In this document: positions 1 to 8,617 of the stretch, piece by piece
How the letters are laid out: every line of letters starts with the position of its first letter
Numbering within the stretch: the stretch's first letter is position 1
Position numbers and translations under genes: made by a program
The notes under the pieces: model-generated
Told to the model about the DNA's origin: nothing
The model's database searches: none
Seen by the model: only the letters and a program-made list of their open reading frames with translations
Origin: CAZHTF01 sp964535305
GTDB lineage: Bacteria; Planctomycetota; Phycisphaerae; UBA1845; Fen-1342
Direction of reading: 5' to 3'
Assembly (NCBI GenBank): GCA_964535305.1
Contig: CAZHTF010000062.1
Coordinates: 1 to 20,714 of the forward strand
DNA length: 20,714 bases

Positions 1-2
1 GG

Positions 3-710
3 CCCAACCCTCCGGACAGCGCCACGATCGCGGCCCTCGGCGCCGCGCTGCACAGCGCGTTCATGCTGGTCGGCGGTGCGAGCGGTGCGACTTGGACAAC
101 CCACGCGGACGAATGGCTGACGCGCTGCGGCACCTGGCTGAGCGAAGGAGCGTTCGCCGAATCCGCCTCGCAAATCATCGCCGCACTGCGCGAGACCGTC
201 GCGAATACCTTTGACGCGCGCCGCGCCGCGGATCGCCTGGCGACACGCCTCGCGGGCAGACGCCTGCTGCTCTACGGACTGGGAAACAACGGGTTAGCGC
301 TGCTGGAGCACCTGCGGAACGATCGGCGATTCGCGTCGCTGATCGCGCGCGGGGCTGTGGCCGTCGCGGACGACGCCGCTCCCGACGAGCACTTTGCGGA
401 ACTGGGCCTGCCGCGGATCGCGCTGGATGGCGGCGGCCCGCCGCCGGCGAACACGTTGATCGCTGTGACACCCAGCGCCTACCAGCCGATCGCGCAGCGG
501 CTGCTCGGCCTGGGCTGCGAAATCGAAATCTGCGCGGCGCCGTCGACGCACAGCGCCGCGACGCCATCTGAAAGTCCCCCCGAAACTGAGACGCTGCCGC
601 CGACCAGCGGCGCGCCGGGCACGACCGCATCGACCGCGCCCCAGCGAGTCGAGCAGGCGAGCCGCCGCCGCCGTCGCCGCAATCGGCCGCTGGCACCGGC
701 GAAATCGTAA
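3..710 (+). CDS. Hypothetical protein with Rossmann-like segment, 5' partial
   Basis: The reading frame is open from the left edge, so the true start lies outside the window; the first internal Met is at position 63. I do not recognise a family. The visible part has an alpha-helical stretch, then a beta-strand plus glycine-rich turn (LLLYGLGNNGLALLEHL, roughly residues 90-106 of the visible part) that resembles the nucleotide-binding start of a Rossmann fold. A strand with the shape of a later beta-alpha unit (NTLIAVTPSAYQPIAQRLL) follows. The C-terminus is a Pro/Ser/Thr-rich tail ending in a run of six arginines, so it is probably disordered and basic. The gene converges on the radical SAM gene, whose stop is 57 bp away. 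It could be the C-terminal sugar-nucleotide or NAD-binding part of a larger enzyme; function is not assigned. Confidence 0.6.
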   Translation, partial: PNPPDSATIAALGAALHSAFMLVGGASGATWTTHADEWLTRCGTWLSEGAFAESASQIIAALRETVANTFDARRAADRLATRLAGRRLLLYGLGNNGLALLEHLRNDRRFASLIARGAVAVADDAAPDEHFAELGLPRIALDGGGPPPANTLIAVTPSAYQPIAQRLLGLGCEIEICAAPSTHSAATPSESPPETETLPPTSGAPGTTASTAPQRVEQASRRRRRRNRPLAPAKS

Positions 711-767
711 TCCGTCAAATTCACAGGCGCTGATTCTCGTTGCGGGATCGCGAGCAGATGACCGGCG

Positions 768-1841
768 TCAACCGCGCAGGATGTCGCCGGAGAATATCGC
801 GTTGGGCATGACTTCGCATTCGGCCCAGCAGCCCGGGCAGGCATCCACCCACTGCCGCGACTCGACCGTCTTGGGCCGCTGATACCAGACCTGCTCAAAC
901 GACTCCTTGACCAGGTTGCCGACGGTTTCGGTATTGAACTGGCACACCGGCACACTGCCGTCCGGTAGCAGCCGGATGTGGCTGCGCAGCGCGACACACT
1001 TGGGTCGAGGGCGTGGATCGGGAAGCTGATTCAAGCGCGCCTGCAGCCCGCGCAGGTAATAGCGCTTGCCCCAGCGCAGCATCGGGCTCCCGAATTCGCC
1101 GACGCGTTCGAGCTCGCGGGCCACGAACTGCCGCGCATCGGCTCCGTCCAGGTCCGGATGCAGCGGGTAGCCGCTGGCGCTGATCAGATCCTCCGAGCGC
1201 GTCCCACGGCGCTTCGCGCCGTACATCGATGAATCGGCGTACGCCAGCACCATGTGCACGTCCACGCCCAGCGCCGTCAGCGTCTCACGCAGACCCGCAT
1301 TGTCATTCATCGAGCGCGGCGAAATCACCGTGTGATTCGCGCTGACCTCGACGCCCAGCTTCGGCCGCAGCTCGGCCAGCCGCCGCACAGTCTCGAGCGC
1401 CAGCTCGAAGGTGACGTCTTCGCCGCGGTTGCGATCGTGCTCGTCCTTCTGCCCGTCGAACGAAACCATGAAGCGCAGCCGCGCTGCGCGGCTAAAGCGC
1501 TGCACGAACTCAAGCACGCGCTGCGGAAACGAACCGTTGGTGGTGATGTGAATCACGCCCGGATTCGAGCGGGCCAGCACGCCTTCGGCGATCTCGAGCA
1601 TGTCGGCCCGCAAGAATGGCTCACCGCCCGTCAGACGCACCACGTCCAGCCGCCCAATCTTGCCAAAGACCTCGGCGACCTGCGGCGGCGTCAGCTCATC
1701 GCCTGGCCGAATCCGCCACGAGTCGCACATTTGACAGCGCGCGTTGCAGCGATACGTGACCAGGTATGTGCACCAACTGGGCCGCGGCACAGTCCCCAGC
1801 CGATTGTGCAGGATCGAGAGCGCCAGCGCGATCGGCCTCAT
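768..1841 (-). CDS. Radical SAM/SPASM-like protein
   Basis: A 357-residue protein with the radical SAM cluster motif CNARCQMC (C32, C36, C39), which binds the 4Fe-4S cluster that cleaves S-adenosylmethionine. GGEP, which contacts SAM, lies at about 72-75. The C-terminal part carries further cysteines (about C282, C300, C335, C338, C342) in a SPASM-like arrangement, with the usual DGSVPVCQF and GNL..ES..VW signatures. Such domains hold auxiliary Fe-S clusters in enzymes that modify peptides or small molecules. The ATG start is 10 bp after the stop of the glycosyltransferase gene, so it is the last gene of the minus-strand dcw run. The substrate cannot be read from sequence. Linkage suggests an envelope glycan or lipid, but a peptide substrate remains possible. 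Confidence 0.88.
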   Translation of the reverse strand: MRPIALALSILHNRLGTVPRPSWCTYLVTYRCNARCQMCDSWRIRPGDELTPPQVAEVFGKIGRLDVVRLTGGEPFLRADMLEIAEGVLARSNPGVIHITTNGSFPQRVLEFVQRFSRAARLRFMVSFDGQKDEHDRNRGEDVTFELALETVRRLAELRPKLGVEVSANHTVISPRSMNDNAGLRETLTALGVDVHMVLAYADSSMYGAKRRGTRSEDLISASGYPLHPDLDGADARQFVARELERVGEFGSPMLRWGKRYYLRGLQARLNQLPDPRPRPKCVALRSHIRLLPDGSVPVCQFNTETVGNLVKESFEQVWYQRPKTVESRQWVDACPGCWAECEVMPNAIFSGDILRG

Positions 1842-1851
1842 GCTGCGGCGC

Positions 1852-3003
1852 TCATGATGCGCCGCCGGCTGTAACTGCGCCGGGCATCGTGGAGCTCGAA
1901 ACGTCTGCGCCGAGCGCGCGGGCCGGCGCGGGCGCCGCCGCGCCGCCCGTCAGTTCGCAGATGCAGGCCTCAATCGCCTCGAGCGATTCGCGCCTCCCGT
2001 CGCGCCGCTGGCGCACAATGTTCTCGATGTAGCCCGCCTCGCCGCCGAGAAAGCGGCGCACCACACCAACTGAGAAGCGGCTGAAATCGACGCGCTTGCC
2101 GATCCCCATCCGCTCGACCGCCGCGGCGTTCAGCCGCTGCTCAACGCAGTCTTCCGGCATCACCAGCACTGGCTTGCCCAGGTGCATCGCCTCGCCGACG
2201 AGCTGATTGCCCGCCGTGCTGATCACCGCGCGGCAGCCAGCCATGTCCTCAATGAACGGCAGGTTGCTCGGCGGCCGGAAGTCCAGGTTCCCATTCGAGC
2301 CCTGCCGCTGCGTGCCATACACCAGCACGCGGCAATCGAGCTGCCGCAAGACGCGCTCGATCCTCGGCGTGAATTGATGGGCGCCGTTGTTGAAATACGC
2401 CAAGAGGTAGCTGCCAGAGCGCGGGGTCGCGTTCACGACCGCCTGACGCAGCAGCGGGCCAACGACTCGCACGCCGCGACGGCGCGGCGGGGCCGGATAG
2501 AAACTCGAGACGATCACACGCTGGGGCGCGCCCATCAACGCCTGATAGACGAAGACATCACGCCGACTCGCGGCCGTATCCCAAATCGGCAGCGGCGGCC
2601 GGCAATATGCCATGATGCCGAAGTGATCAAAGCCGATCCGCGGAATCTTCAACAGCCGCGCCGCGCGGTGCGCGTACGCCTCGGCGTCGCTGATCACGAC
2701 ATCCGGGCGGAAATCGCGCAGCGTATCGAGCACCATCTGAAACGCGGGTCCGCGCAACACCAGGTCGAGCACAGCCGGCAGATTGCGCTTCAGCGTCTGG
2801 AAGTTCGAGCGCCGCGCGTGCTTGTCGTAGTAGTAGCCCAGCGTGGGGATGCGGAAGACCGGGTAATCCGGCCATATTGCCGCGTAGGCCTCGCCGCCCG
2901 CGAGGATCAGCATCTCGTGGCGCTCGAACAGCGTCGGAAATACCGACATCGCACGCGTTGCGTGCCCGCGCCCGTAGCCATGCACGCCGTAGGCAATCCG
3001 CAA
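1852..3003 (-). CDS. MJ1255-type glycosyltransferase (GT28-like)
   Basis: A GT-B glycosyltransferase of about 383 residues. The N-terminus RIAYGVHGYGRGHATR is the glycine-rich acceptor loop of the MJ1255/VC2487-like group, not the GGTGGH loop of MurG. FRPDVVISDAEAYAHRAARLL is the second N-lobe landmark. STAGNQLVGEAMHLGKPVLVMP (about 262-283) is the C-lobe donor-nucleotide region. I chose TTG at 3003 because GGAG (3011-3014) sits 7 nt upstream; a TTG at 3018 would add five residues but has no visible ribosome site. The gene follows ftsW by 45 bp, exactly where murG usually lies, and precedes the radical SAM gene by 10 bp. It probably transfers a sugar from a nucleotide donor to a lipid or glycan at the inner face of the membrane. 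Whether it replaces MurG is unproven. Confidence 0.85.
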   Translation of the reverse strand: MRIAYGVHGYGRGHATRAMSVFPTLFERHEMLILAGGEAYAAIWPDYPVFRIPTLGYYYDKHARRSNFQTLKRNLPAVLDLVLRGPAFQMVLDTLRDFRPDVVISDAEAYAHRAARLLKIPRIGFDHFGIMAYCRPPLPIWDTAASRRDVFVYQALMGAPQRVIVSSFYPAPPRRRGVRVVGPLLRQAVVNATPRSGSYLLAYFNNGAHQFTPRIERVLRQLDCRVLVYGTQRQGSNGNLDFRPPSNLPFIEDMAGCRAVISTAGNQLVGEAMHLGKPVLVMPEDCVEQRLNAAAVERMGIGKRVDFSRFSVGVVRRFLGGEAGYIENIVRQRRDGRRESLEAIEACICELTGGAAAPAPARALGADVSSSTMPGAVTAGGAS

Positions 3004-3048
3004 GCCGCATCTCCGCAACCCGGACTGCGATAGCAGAATGCGCCAATG

Positions 3049-4275
3049 TCAACGCGACGTTTGGCTGTCGGCAGATTCGCGCAAAGTCCGGGTCCAACGC
3101 AGCGGCGTCGGGCGTCCGATCGACGCCAGCACACCCGCAGCCAGCCCGAGAAACAGCACGCCCGACCCACCGGCGGAAACGAAAGGCAGCGAAATACCCT
3201 TGGTCGGAATGCTGTTCGTCACCACCGCGAGGTTAAACGCGGCCTGCACGCAGATCAACAGTGTGATGCCGATCGCCAGCAACCGGCCAAAGGTGTCGCT
3301 CGCGCAAGCCGCGATCCGCCCGCCACGCCACAGCAACCCGAGAAACAGCGCAATCACGCCCAGCCCGCCGATGACGCCCAACTCCTCGCAGACGATCGCA
3401 AAGATGAAGTCGTTGTCGGCCTGCGGCAGATAGTCGTATTTCTGCACGCCCTGCCCCAGGCCCGCGCCCTGCCAGCCGCCCGACCCGATCGCAATCAGCG
3501 ATTGCAACACTTGATAGCCGCCGGCGGACGGGTCCGGGGCCTCCGAAAAGAACGTGCGAATGCGCTCGAGGCGGTACTGCTTGTCAAACACCAGCGCCGC
3601 GCCCGCTGCCAGGCCCAGCAGCGCCAGACCCAGCAGGTGCGACCAGCGCGCACCGGCGCAGATCATCATGCTCATCAGCACCACGCCCATCAGCGCCGCG
3701 GTGCCGAAATCTTCCAGGCCGGTCAGCCCGATCAGCAGCCCGGCGCTCGCAATCGCCGGAATGAAGGTGCGCAGCAGCGACTGCGGCGACACGCCCGGAC
3801 GCGTGTAAAGCGCCGCGATCCAGATGATGAGCAGCACCTTGGCGACTTCGGCAGGCTGAAACGTGAGACCCATCAGCCCGGTCGGCAGGGCGCGCCGCGC
3901 GCCGCCTCCGCTGACGCTCAGACCGGGCGCCTGCAGCGCCAGCAGCGCCGCGGCGTTCAGCATTACCAGGGTCAGCAGGAACGCGCCGTCAGCACGCCGC
4001 TCCCACGCCAGCACACGATGCGGAATCTGCGAGGCGATCAGCATCACCGCAAAGCCCATTGCCGCGAACAGGCACTGCCGCAGCGGCGACCGCCACCAGG
4101 TATCCCAGTCCAGCGGCGGGCCGTCGGGCGACGCGGACGCGGAGTAGACCATCACCACGCCCAGCGTCATCAGCGCGCCGACCAGGTAGAGAACGGCGGC
4201 GTCGTAGCGCGTGCGGACCTGGGTCAGGTCGAATGTGCCGCTATGAACGTACTCGCCGCGTGCGGTTGTGCTCAT
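3049..4275 (-). CDS. ftsW: FtsW/RodA-family SEDS peptidoglycan polymerase
   Basis: A 408-residue polytopic membrane protein of the SEDS family, which polymerises lipid II into glycan strands together with a class B penicillin-binding protein. Landmarks are QPAEVAKVLLIIW, LEDFGTAALM, the extracellular loop IGSGGWQGAGLGQGVQKYDYLPQADNDFIFAIVCEELG with the conserved Asp of the (T/N)DFIFA motif essential in RodA/FtsW, and the C-terminal GISLPFVSAGGSGVLF segment. About ten hydrophobic segments are visible. The first 24 residues form a cytoplasmic, polar N-terminus. The ATG start lies 25 bp after the mraY stop. FtsW rather than RodA is inferred from its place in the dcw cluster next to mraY and in the same operon as the class B PBP. 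murD is missing from its usual place before this gene. Confidence 0.95.
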   Translation of the reverse strand: MSTTARGEYVHSGTFDLTQVRTRYDAAVLYLVGALMTLGVVMVYSASASPDGPPLDWDTWWRSPLRQCLFAAMGFAVMLIASQIPHRVLAWERRADGAFLLTLVMLNAAALLALQAPGLSVSGGGARRALPTGLMGLTFQPAEVAKVLLIIWIAALYTRPGVSPQSLLRTFIPAIASAGLLIGLTGLEDFGTAALMGVVLMSMMICAGARWSHLLGLALLGLAAGAALVFDKQYRLERIRTFFSEAPDPSAGGYQVLQSLIAIGSGGWQGAGLGQGVQKYDYLPQADNDFIFAIVCEELGVIGGLGVIALFLGLLWRGGRIAACASDTFGRLLAIGITLLICVQAAFNLAVVTNSIPTKGISLPFVSAGGSGVLFLGLAAGVLASIGRPTPLRWTRTLRESADSQTSR

Positions 4276-4300
4276 CTCGTGTCGCGCTCGCCAGTGCCCT

Positions 4301-5467
4301 TCAGCGGAGTTTCAGCGTCGCCAGACCAAATGCGGCGAACAGCGCCGCCAGCAGCCAGAATCTCATCACCGTCTGCGTTTCGGTCCAGCCGCCCAGATGA
4401 AAGTGATGGTGCAGCGGCGCGCAGCGGAAGAAGCGCTTTCCGCCGCTGGATTTGAAGTAGAAAATCTGCAGCAGCACGGAGACGGCCTCGATCACAAACA
4501 CGCCGCCGACGATGAAGAGCATCAGCTCGAGCCGCGTAACGATCGCGACGTAGCCGATCAGCCCGCCCAGCGGCAGCGCGCCGGTGTCGCCCATGAAAAC
4601 CTGGGCTGGGTAGGCGTTGTACCAGAGGAAGCCCAGGCACGCCCCGACCACCGCGCCGCACAGCACGGAGAGCTCGCCGGCGGTCGGAATGTGATACAGA
4701 TACAAGTGCGCAGAGAGCGATTTGTCGCCCACCACGTGCGCCAGCACCATGAACGCGAATGACGTCAGCACGATGCAGCCGCTGGCCAGGCCGTCCATGC
4801 CGTCGGTCAGATTGACCGCGTTTGACGTGCCGGCGATGACCACCACTGCGATGACCGCGAAGACCAGCGCCGGCAGCACCACGCCGTGGTACTCGCCGAT
4901 CGGCTCGCCTTTGTAGAACGGGACGCTGAGCACGTTGTAGAGCGGGCGATGCGGGGCGTCGATATCGGTGAAGCGCGTGCGGTCAATATTGGCGTGCCCG
5001 GCCCGCAGGATGAAGATCGCCAGCAATGCCCCCAGCGCCGCCTGAAAGATCAGCTTTTCCCACATGCGCAGGCCGTCGCGCGTACCGGCCCTACGGCTGG
5101 CGGTCAGCTTGAGCCAATCGTCGATCCCGCCGATCGCCGCCAGCCACAGCAGGCACACCAGCCCCATGCGGATGTAGAAATTGGCCGTGTCCGCCAGCAG
5201 CAGCACGCTGATCAGAATCGCCAGCACGATCAGCACGCCGCCCATCGTGGGCGTGTTCTTCTTGCCCTGCGTCAGACGATTGAGCGTTTCGTGGTCGAAT
5301 TCTGCCTGGTCGCCGACCTTCAGCCGCACCAGCGTGCGGATCACGCGCGGCCCGAGCGCCCACACCACGCCAAACGCCAGCAGCACGGCGATCACGCCGC
5401 GAAACATCGGGCTCTTGTAGGCGTACGGCGCGCCCTCGGTCAGCCAGTAGAAATAGTGATAGAGCAT
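4301..5467 (-). CDS. mraY: Phospho-N-acetylmuramoyl-pentapeptide-transferase
   Basis: MraY transfers phospho-MurNAc-pentapeptide from UDP to undecaprenyl phosphate, making lipid I at the cytoplasmic membrane face. The 388-residue product has the family landmarks: KKNTPTMGGVLI (about 69-80), the acidic pair in GGIDDWLKL (D116-D117), GTSNAVNLTDGMDGLA, NAYPAQVFMGDTGALPLGG, and HHHFHLGGW near the C-terminus. About ten membrane spans are visible. I place the start at ATG 5467 because the protein then begins MLYHYFYWL, a typical MraY N-terminus, 2 bp after the murF stop. The same frame is open to 5671, but that extension lies inside murF and is Arg/Ala-rich antisense-type sequence. The tight junction argues for co-translation with murF. 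Confidence 0.97.
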   Translation of the reverse strand: MLYHYFYWLTEGAPYAYKSPMFRGVIAVLLAFGVVWALGPRVIRTLVRLKVGDQAEFDHETLNRLTQGKKNTPTMGGVLIVLAILISVLLLADTANFYIRMGLVCLLWLAAIGGIDDWLKLTASRRAGTRDGLRMWEKLIFQAALGALLAIFILRAGHANIDRTRFTDIDAPHRPLYNVLSVPFYKGEPIGEYHGVVLPALVFAVIAVVVIAGTSNAVNLTDGMDGLASGCIVLTSFAFMVLAHVVGDKSLSAHLYLYHIPTAGELSVLCGAVVGACLGFLWYNAYPAQVFMGDTGALPLGGLIGYVAIVTRLELMLFIVGGVFVIEAVSVLLQIFYFKSSGGKRFFRCAPLHHHFHLGGWTETQTVMRFWLLAALFAAFGLATLKLR

Positions 5468-5469
5468 GG

Positions 5470-6972
5470 CTACGCCTGCGCCGCGGCGGAACAATGCCGC
5501 TGAAGCGGCGCGACCAATTGCTCCAACCCAACCGCCCGCGAAGCCTTGAGCAGCACCACGTCGCCGCTGCGGACGATGCGGCACAAGCGCTGCGCGCAAT
5601 CGTCGAGCGAAGCGCAGCGCTCCACGGCCGGGCCAAAGAGCGAGCCATGCGTCAGTGTGTCCGACATCCACTCGCCCGCCTGCCCCAGCAGCAGCACGTG
5701 ATCGACGCGCGCCGCTCGAAGCTGCTCGGCGACACGCCGATGCAGCGCCGGACCTGCCTGGCCCAGCTCGCGCATCTCGCCAAAGACCACGATCCGCCGA
5801 CCGCGGGCCGGCAGCGACTGCAGCGTTTCCAGCGCCGCCGCGGCGCTGTGCGGATTGGCGTTGTACGCGTCGTTCATCAGCGTCACGCCGTCGAGTTGCA
5901 GAATTTCGGTTCTCATGGGCGGCAGCGCGAACGAACGCAGCCGCTCGGCGATCTGCTCGTATGAGAATCCCAGCCGCCGCGCGATGGCGGCCGCGCCGGC
6001 GGCGTTGTAGGCGTTGTGCAGCCCGGGCGTGCTCAGCTCGAATTCAAAGCGCTCGTTGATCGTGAAGCGCAGCCGCCCGGCTTCGTAGCGCACCGCACCG
6101 ACCCGCAGATCCGCGCTGGGCGATTTGCCAAACGTAACCAGCTTCACCGTCGTCGCCGCCAAATCCGGCGCTATGTGGGGCGGGTCGCCGTTCACCGCGG
6201 CTAAGCCGCCGACGGCGACGTGCTGCAAAATGGCGCACTCCTCGCGCGCTACGCCCTCGAGATTGCCCAGCCGCTCGAGATGCTCCTCGCCGATGCACGT
6301 GAGCAGCGCCAGGTCGGGTTGCACGATCGCGGCGAGCTGCGCAATCTCACCCGGCGCGTTGGTGCCGACTTCCACGACCAGGTATTCGTCCAAGGCGTCG
6401 GCCGAGAGCAGCGTCAGCGGCACGCCGACGTCGTTGTTGAAGCTCTTGGGCGCGCAGCGTCCGCGCATGCGTCCCGAGAGCACATGGTCGATCATGAACT
6501 TGGTGGTGGTTTTGCCGTTGCTGCCGACGACAGCGATCACCTGCCCGGGCAATTGCTGTCGATGAAACGCGGCCAGCCGCCCGAGCGCGGCGCGCACGTC
6601 GTCGACCAACACCAGCCGGCCTTCGAGCGCGCAGCCGGCGGAGTTCGAACTTGCAACCGCCGCTGCCGGCGCGCCTGCGGATGATGATGAGGTGACCGCC
6701 GGCAATCGCGGCGCCGCTGCCGCGCTCGCCGCCGCGGCCCGAACCCCTTCTAGCTCCCTCTCAGAGATGACCGCGGCCACCGCGCCGCGGACCAGGACCT
6801 CCGCGACGTACGCATGCCCATCGAATCGCTCGCCGCGCAGCGCGAAGAACACTTCGCCCGCGCCGACGCTGCGCGAGTCGGTCGACACGCCGCGCACCGT
6901 CACCGGCAGCGCCTCGCCCCAAGCGCGCCCGCCACAAGCGGCGATCACCTCCGTCAGCATCAGCGGGATCAC
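5470..6972 (-). CDS. murF: UDP-MurNAc-tripeptide--D-Ala-D-Ala ligase
   Basis: MurF adds D-Ala-D-Ala to UDP-MurNAc-tripeptide in the cytoplasm, using ATP. The 500-residue product has the Mur-ligase P-loop GSNGKTTTK (150-158), SFNNDVGVPLT (about 177-187), the VEVGTNAPGEI segment, and the MurF signature DAYNANPHS (368-376). The start is GTG at 6972, which overlaps the murE stop as GTGA, a translational-coupling arrangement; an internal ATG at 6960 is the alternative. Residues about 78-116, between the N-terminal domain and the central ATPase domain, form an Ala/Ser/Pro-rich low-complexity insert absent from typical MurF. The protein is therefore somewhat longer than the usual approximately 450 residues. 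All catalytic landmarks are intact, so I expect it to be functional. Confidence 0.96.
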   Translation of the reverse strand: MIPLMLTEVIAACGGRAWGEALPVTVRGVSTDSRSVGAGEVFFALRGERFDGHAYVAEVLVRGAVAAVISERELEGVRAAAASAAAAPRLPAVTSSSSAGAPAAAVASSNSAGCALEGRLVLVDDVRAALGRLAAFHRQQLPGQVIAVVGSNGKTTTKFMIDHVLSGRMRGRCAPKSFNNDVGVPLTLLSADALDEYLVVEVGTNAPGEIAQLAAIVQPDLALLTCIGEEHLERLGNLEGVAREECAILQHVAVGGLAAVNGDPPHIAPDLAATTVKLVTFGKSPSADLRVGAVRYEAGRLRFTINERFEFELSTPGLHNAYNAAGAAAIARRLGFSYEQIAERLRSFALPPMRTEILQLDGVTLMNDAYNANPHSAAAALETLQSLPARGRRIVVFGEMRELGQAGPALHRRVAEQLRAARVDHVLLLGQAGEWMSDTLTHGSLFGPAVERCASLDDCAQRLCRIVRSGDVVLLKASRAVGLEQLVAPLQRHCSAAAQA

Positions 6973-8507
6973 TTCGCCGCCGCCCCCTGTACAGGCGCGA
7001 GCGCCGCAGCCGCCTGAATGGCGACATCCACGTCGTCAAAGCTGATCTTCTCGCGCCCGATGATCTGATAGTTCTCGTGCCCCTTGCCGGCGATCAGCAC
7101 GCAATCGCCCGGCTGCGCACACGTCAGCGCCACCTGGATCGCAACCCGCCGATCCGCCTCGACCGTCACGCGCCGCCGGGCGGATTCGTCAAAGCCGCTC
7201 AGAATCTCCTGGATGATCGCCTCCGGATGCTCGGTCCGCGGATTGTCGCTGGTAACGATGATCGCGTCCGCGAATTCCGCCGCGGCTCGTGCCATTCGCG
7301 GCCGCTTGCTGCGATCTCGATCGCCTCCGCAGCCGAAGACCGCGATCAGCCGCCGGCGTGTCAGCGGCCGCAGCACGCGCAGCACGTTGCGCAGCGCGTC
7401 ATCGGTATGCGCATAATCCACGAAGACGTCGAAGCCCCCGCACGGCACGCGCTGCAGCCGGCCGGGGATGTTCCGCACTGCGGCCAAGCCCTTCTCGATC
7501 GCCTCTAGGCCCACCCCGCAGCCGTGCGCCAGCGCCGCGGCGCACAGCGCGTTGTACACGTTGTGCCGGCCGACGATCGCGTTCTCCAGCACCAGGTCGT
7601 GCCCGTCGATGTGCATGCGATACAGCGTGCCACGCAGCGTCTCACGCGTGATCCGCGCATGCACCTCCGCGGCGCTGTCCAGGCCATACCGCACGACCCG
7701 CGCCCGGCAATCGCGCACCATCCGCTGCGCGGCGGGATCGTCGGCATTCACAACCGCGACCGCGTCCGCCTGCAGACCGGCGAAAAGCCGAGCCTTGGCC
7801 TCCGCGTACGCTTCCATCGTCCTGTGATAATCAAGGTGATCCCCCGTCAAATTCGTGAAACCCGCCGCGGCGAAGCGCAATCCGTCGCTGCGTTTCTGAT
7901 CCAGGGCGTGGCTGGAGACCTCCAGCGTCGCGAATTCCGCCCCGCTGTCGCGACACTCCGCCAGGTAGCCGCAAAGTTCGAGCGGCCCGGGCGTGGTCAT
8001 GTCCGCCGTCACCGTCCGCGAGCACAGGTCATATTGCACGGTGCCCAACATGCCGCAGCGCTTGCCGGCGCTGCGCAGGATCGACGTGGCCATGAACACC
8101 GTCGTGCTCTTGCCATTCGTGCCGGTCACGCCGATCAAGCGCGGCGATTGCCGCTCCAGCCCGAAGTAGCGGGCCGCAAGCCGCGCCAACGCAAGCCGCG
8201 CGTCCGGCGTAATGAGCGTCAGCTTGCCGGCCTCGGCCTCGTACGGCATTGCTGCGTGTTCGGCGGGCGCGGCTGCCGCGGTTCCGACTTCGCCCGGCAA
8301 CGCTTCGCCAATGATCGCAAGCGCGCCGCGCTGCCGCGCCTGTTCGATGAACTCGCGCCCGTCGCGAGCCGTGCCGCGCAGCGCGACGAACACCGCTCCG
8401 GGGCAGACATTCCGCGAGTCGTCACAAACGCGCGCGACGCGCTCCTGCCCCAAGGCCCCAAGCTGCGGCGCTTCCACAATGCCCGAGATCAGTTCCGCGA
8501 GTGTCAC
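6969..8507 (-). CDS. murE: UDP-MurNAc-L-Ala-D-Glu--meso-diaminopimelate ligase
   Basis: MurE adds the third stem-peptide residue to UDP-MurNAc-L-Ala-D-Glu. The 512-residue product has VTGTNGKST (127-135, P-loop), TTPGPLEL (171-178), EVSSHALDQKR, GDHLDYHRTMEAYAEAKARLF with the lysine (K238) that is carbamylated in the family, VDYAHTDDALRNVL, and DNPR (421-424). The DNPR motif marks the meso-diaminopimelate-adding type rather than the lysine type, so this organism probably makes DAP-type peptidoglycan. I chose GTG at 8507 because AGGGAGGAG lies immediately upstream with ideal spacing; the frame stays open to 8594 but without a ribosome site. It follows ftsI by 110 bp and overlaps murF by 4 bp. 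Confidence 0.97.
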   Translation of the reverse strand: MTLAELISGIVEAPQLGALGQERVARVCDDSRNVCPGAVFVALRGTARDGREFIEQARQRGALAIIGEALPGEVGTAAAAPAEHAAMPYEAEAGKLTLITPDARLALARLAARYFGLERQSPRLIGVTGTNGKSTTVFMATSILRSAGKRCGMLGTVQYDLCSRTVTADMTTPGPLELCGYLAECRDSGAEFATLEVSSHALDQKRSDGLRFAAAGFTNLTGDHLDYHRTMEAYAEAKARLFAGLQADAVAVVNADDPAAQRMVRDCRARVVRYGLDSAAEVHARITRETLRGTLYRMHIDGHDLVLENAIVGRHNVYNALCAAALAHGCGVGLEAIEKGLAAVRNIPGRLQRVPCGGFDVFVDYAHTDDALRNVLRVLRPLTRRRLIAVFGCGGDRDRSKRPRMARAAAEFADAIIVTSDNPRTEHPEAIIQEILSGFDESARRRVTVEADRRVAIQVALTCAQPGDCVLIAGKGHENYQIIGREKISFDDVDVAIQAAAALAPVQGAAAK

Positions 8508-8617
8508 GCTGCTCCTCCCTGATCCGCGATCACCGCAACACCGGCGGCGCGGCGCACGGGTGTACCCGGCGCGGGCGTTCCCTGCCACGCGCAACCATCC
8601 GGATGCTGCTGTGCATG
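8508..8617 (-). promoter_or_regulatory. Gap between ftsI and murE with a strong Shine-Dalgarno
   Basis: This stretch of 110 bp is one of the two longest gaps inside the dcw run. Its murE-proximal end carries AGGGAGGAG four to six bases before the GTG start at 8507. That is much stronger than the sites of the neighbouring genes and decides the murE start. I see no convincing internal promoter or terminator in the rest. Confidence 0.55.

Noticed and set aside
721..767. Possible terminator between the convergent genes at 710 and 768
   Set aside because: Only a 4-5 bp CTCG/CGAG stem with a long loop is present.
3046..4455. Long + strand ORF of 469 codons opposite ftsW and mraY
   Set aside because: The product is Arg/Gln/His-rich antisense-type sequence caused by high GC; the minus strand encodes clear FtsW and MraY with all motifs.
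5468..5671. N-terminal extension of mraY
   Set aside because: It lies inside murF and adds non-family sequence before a typical MraY start.
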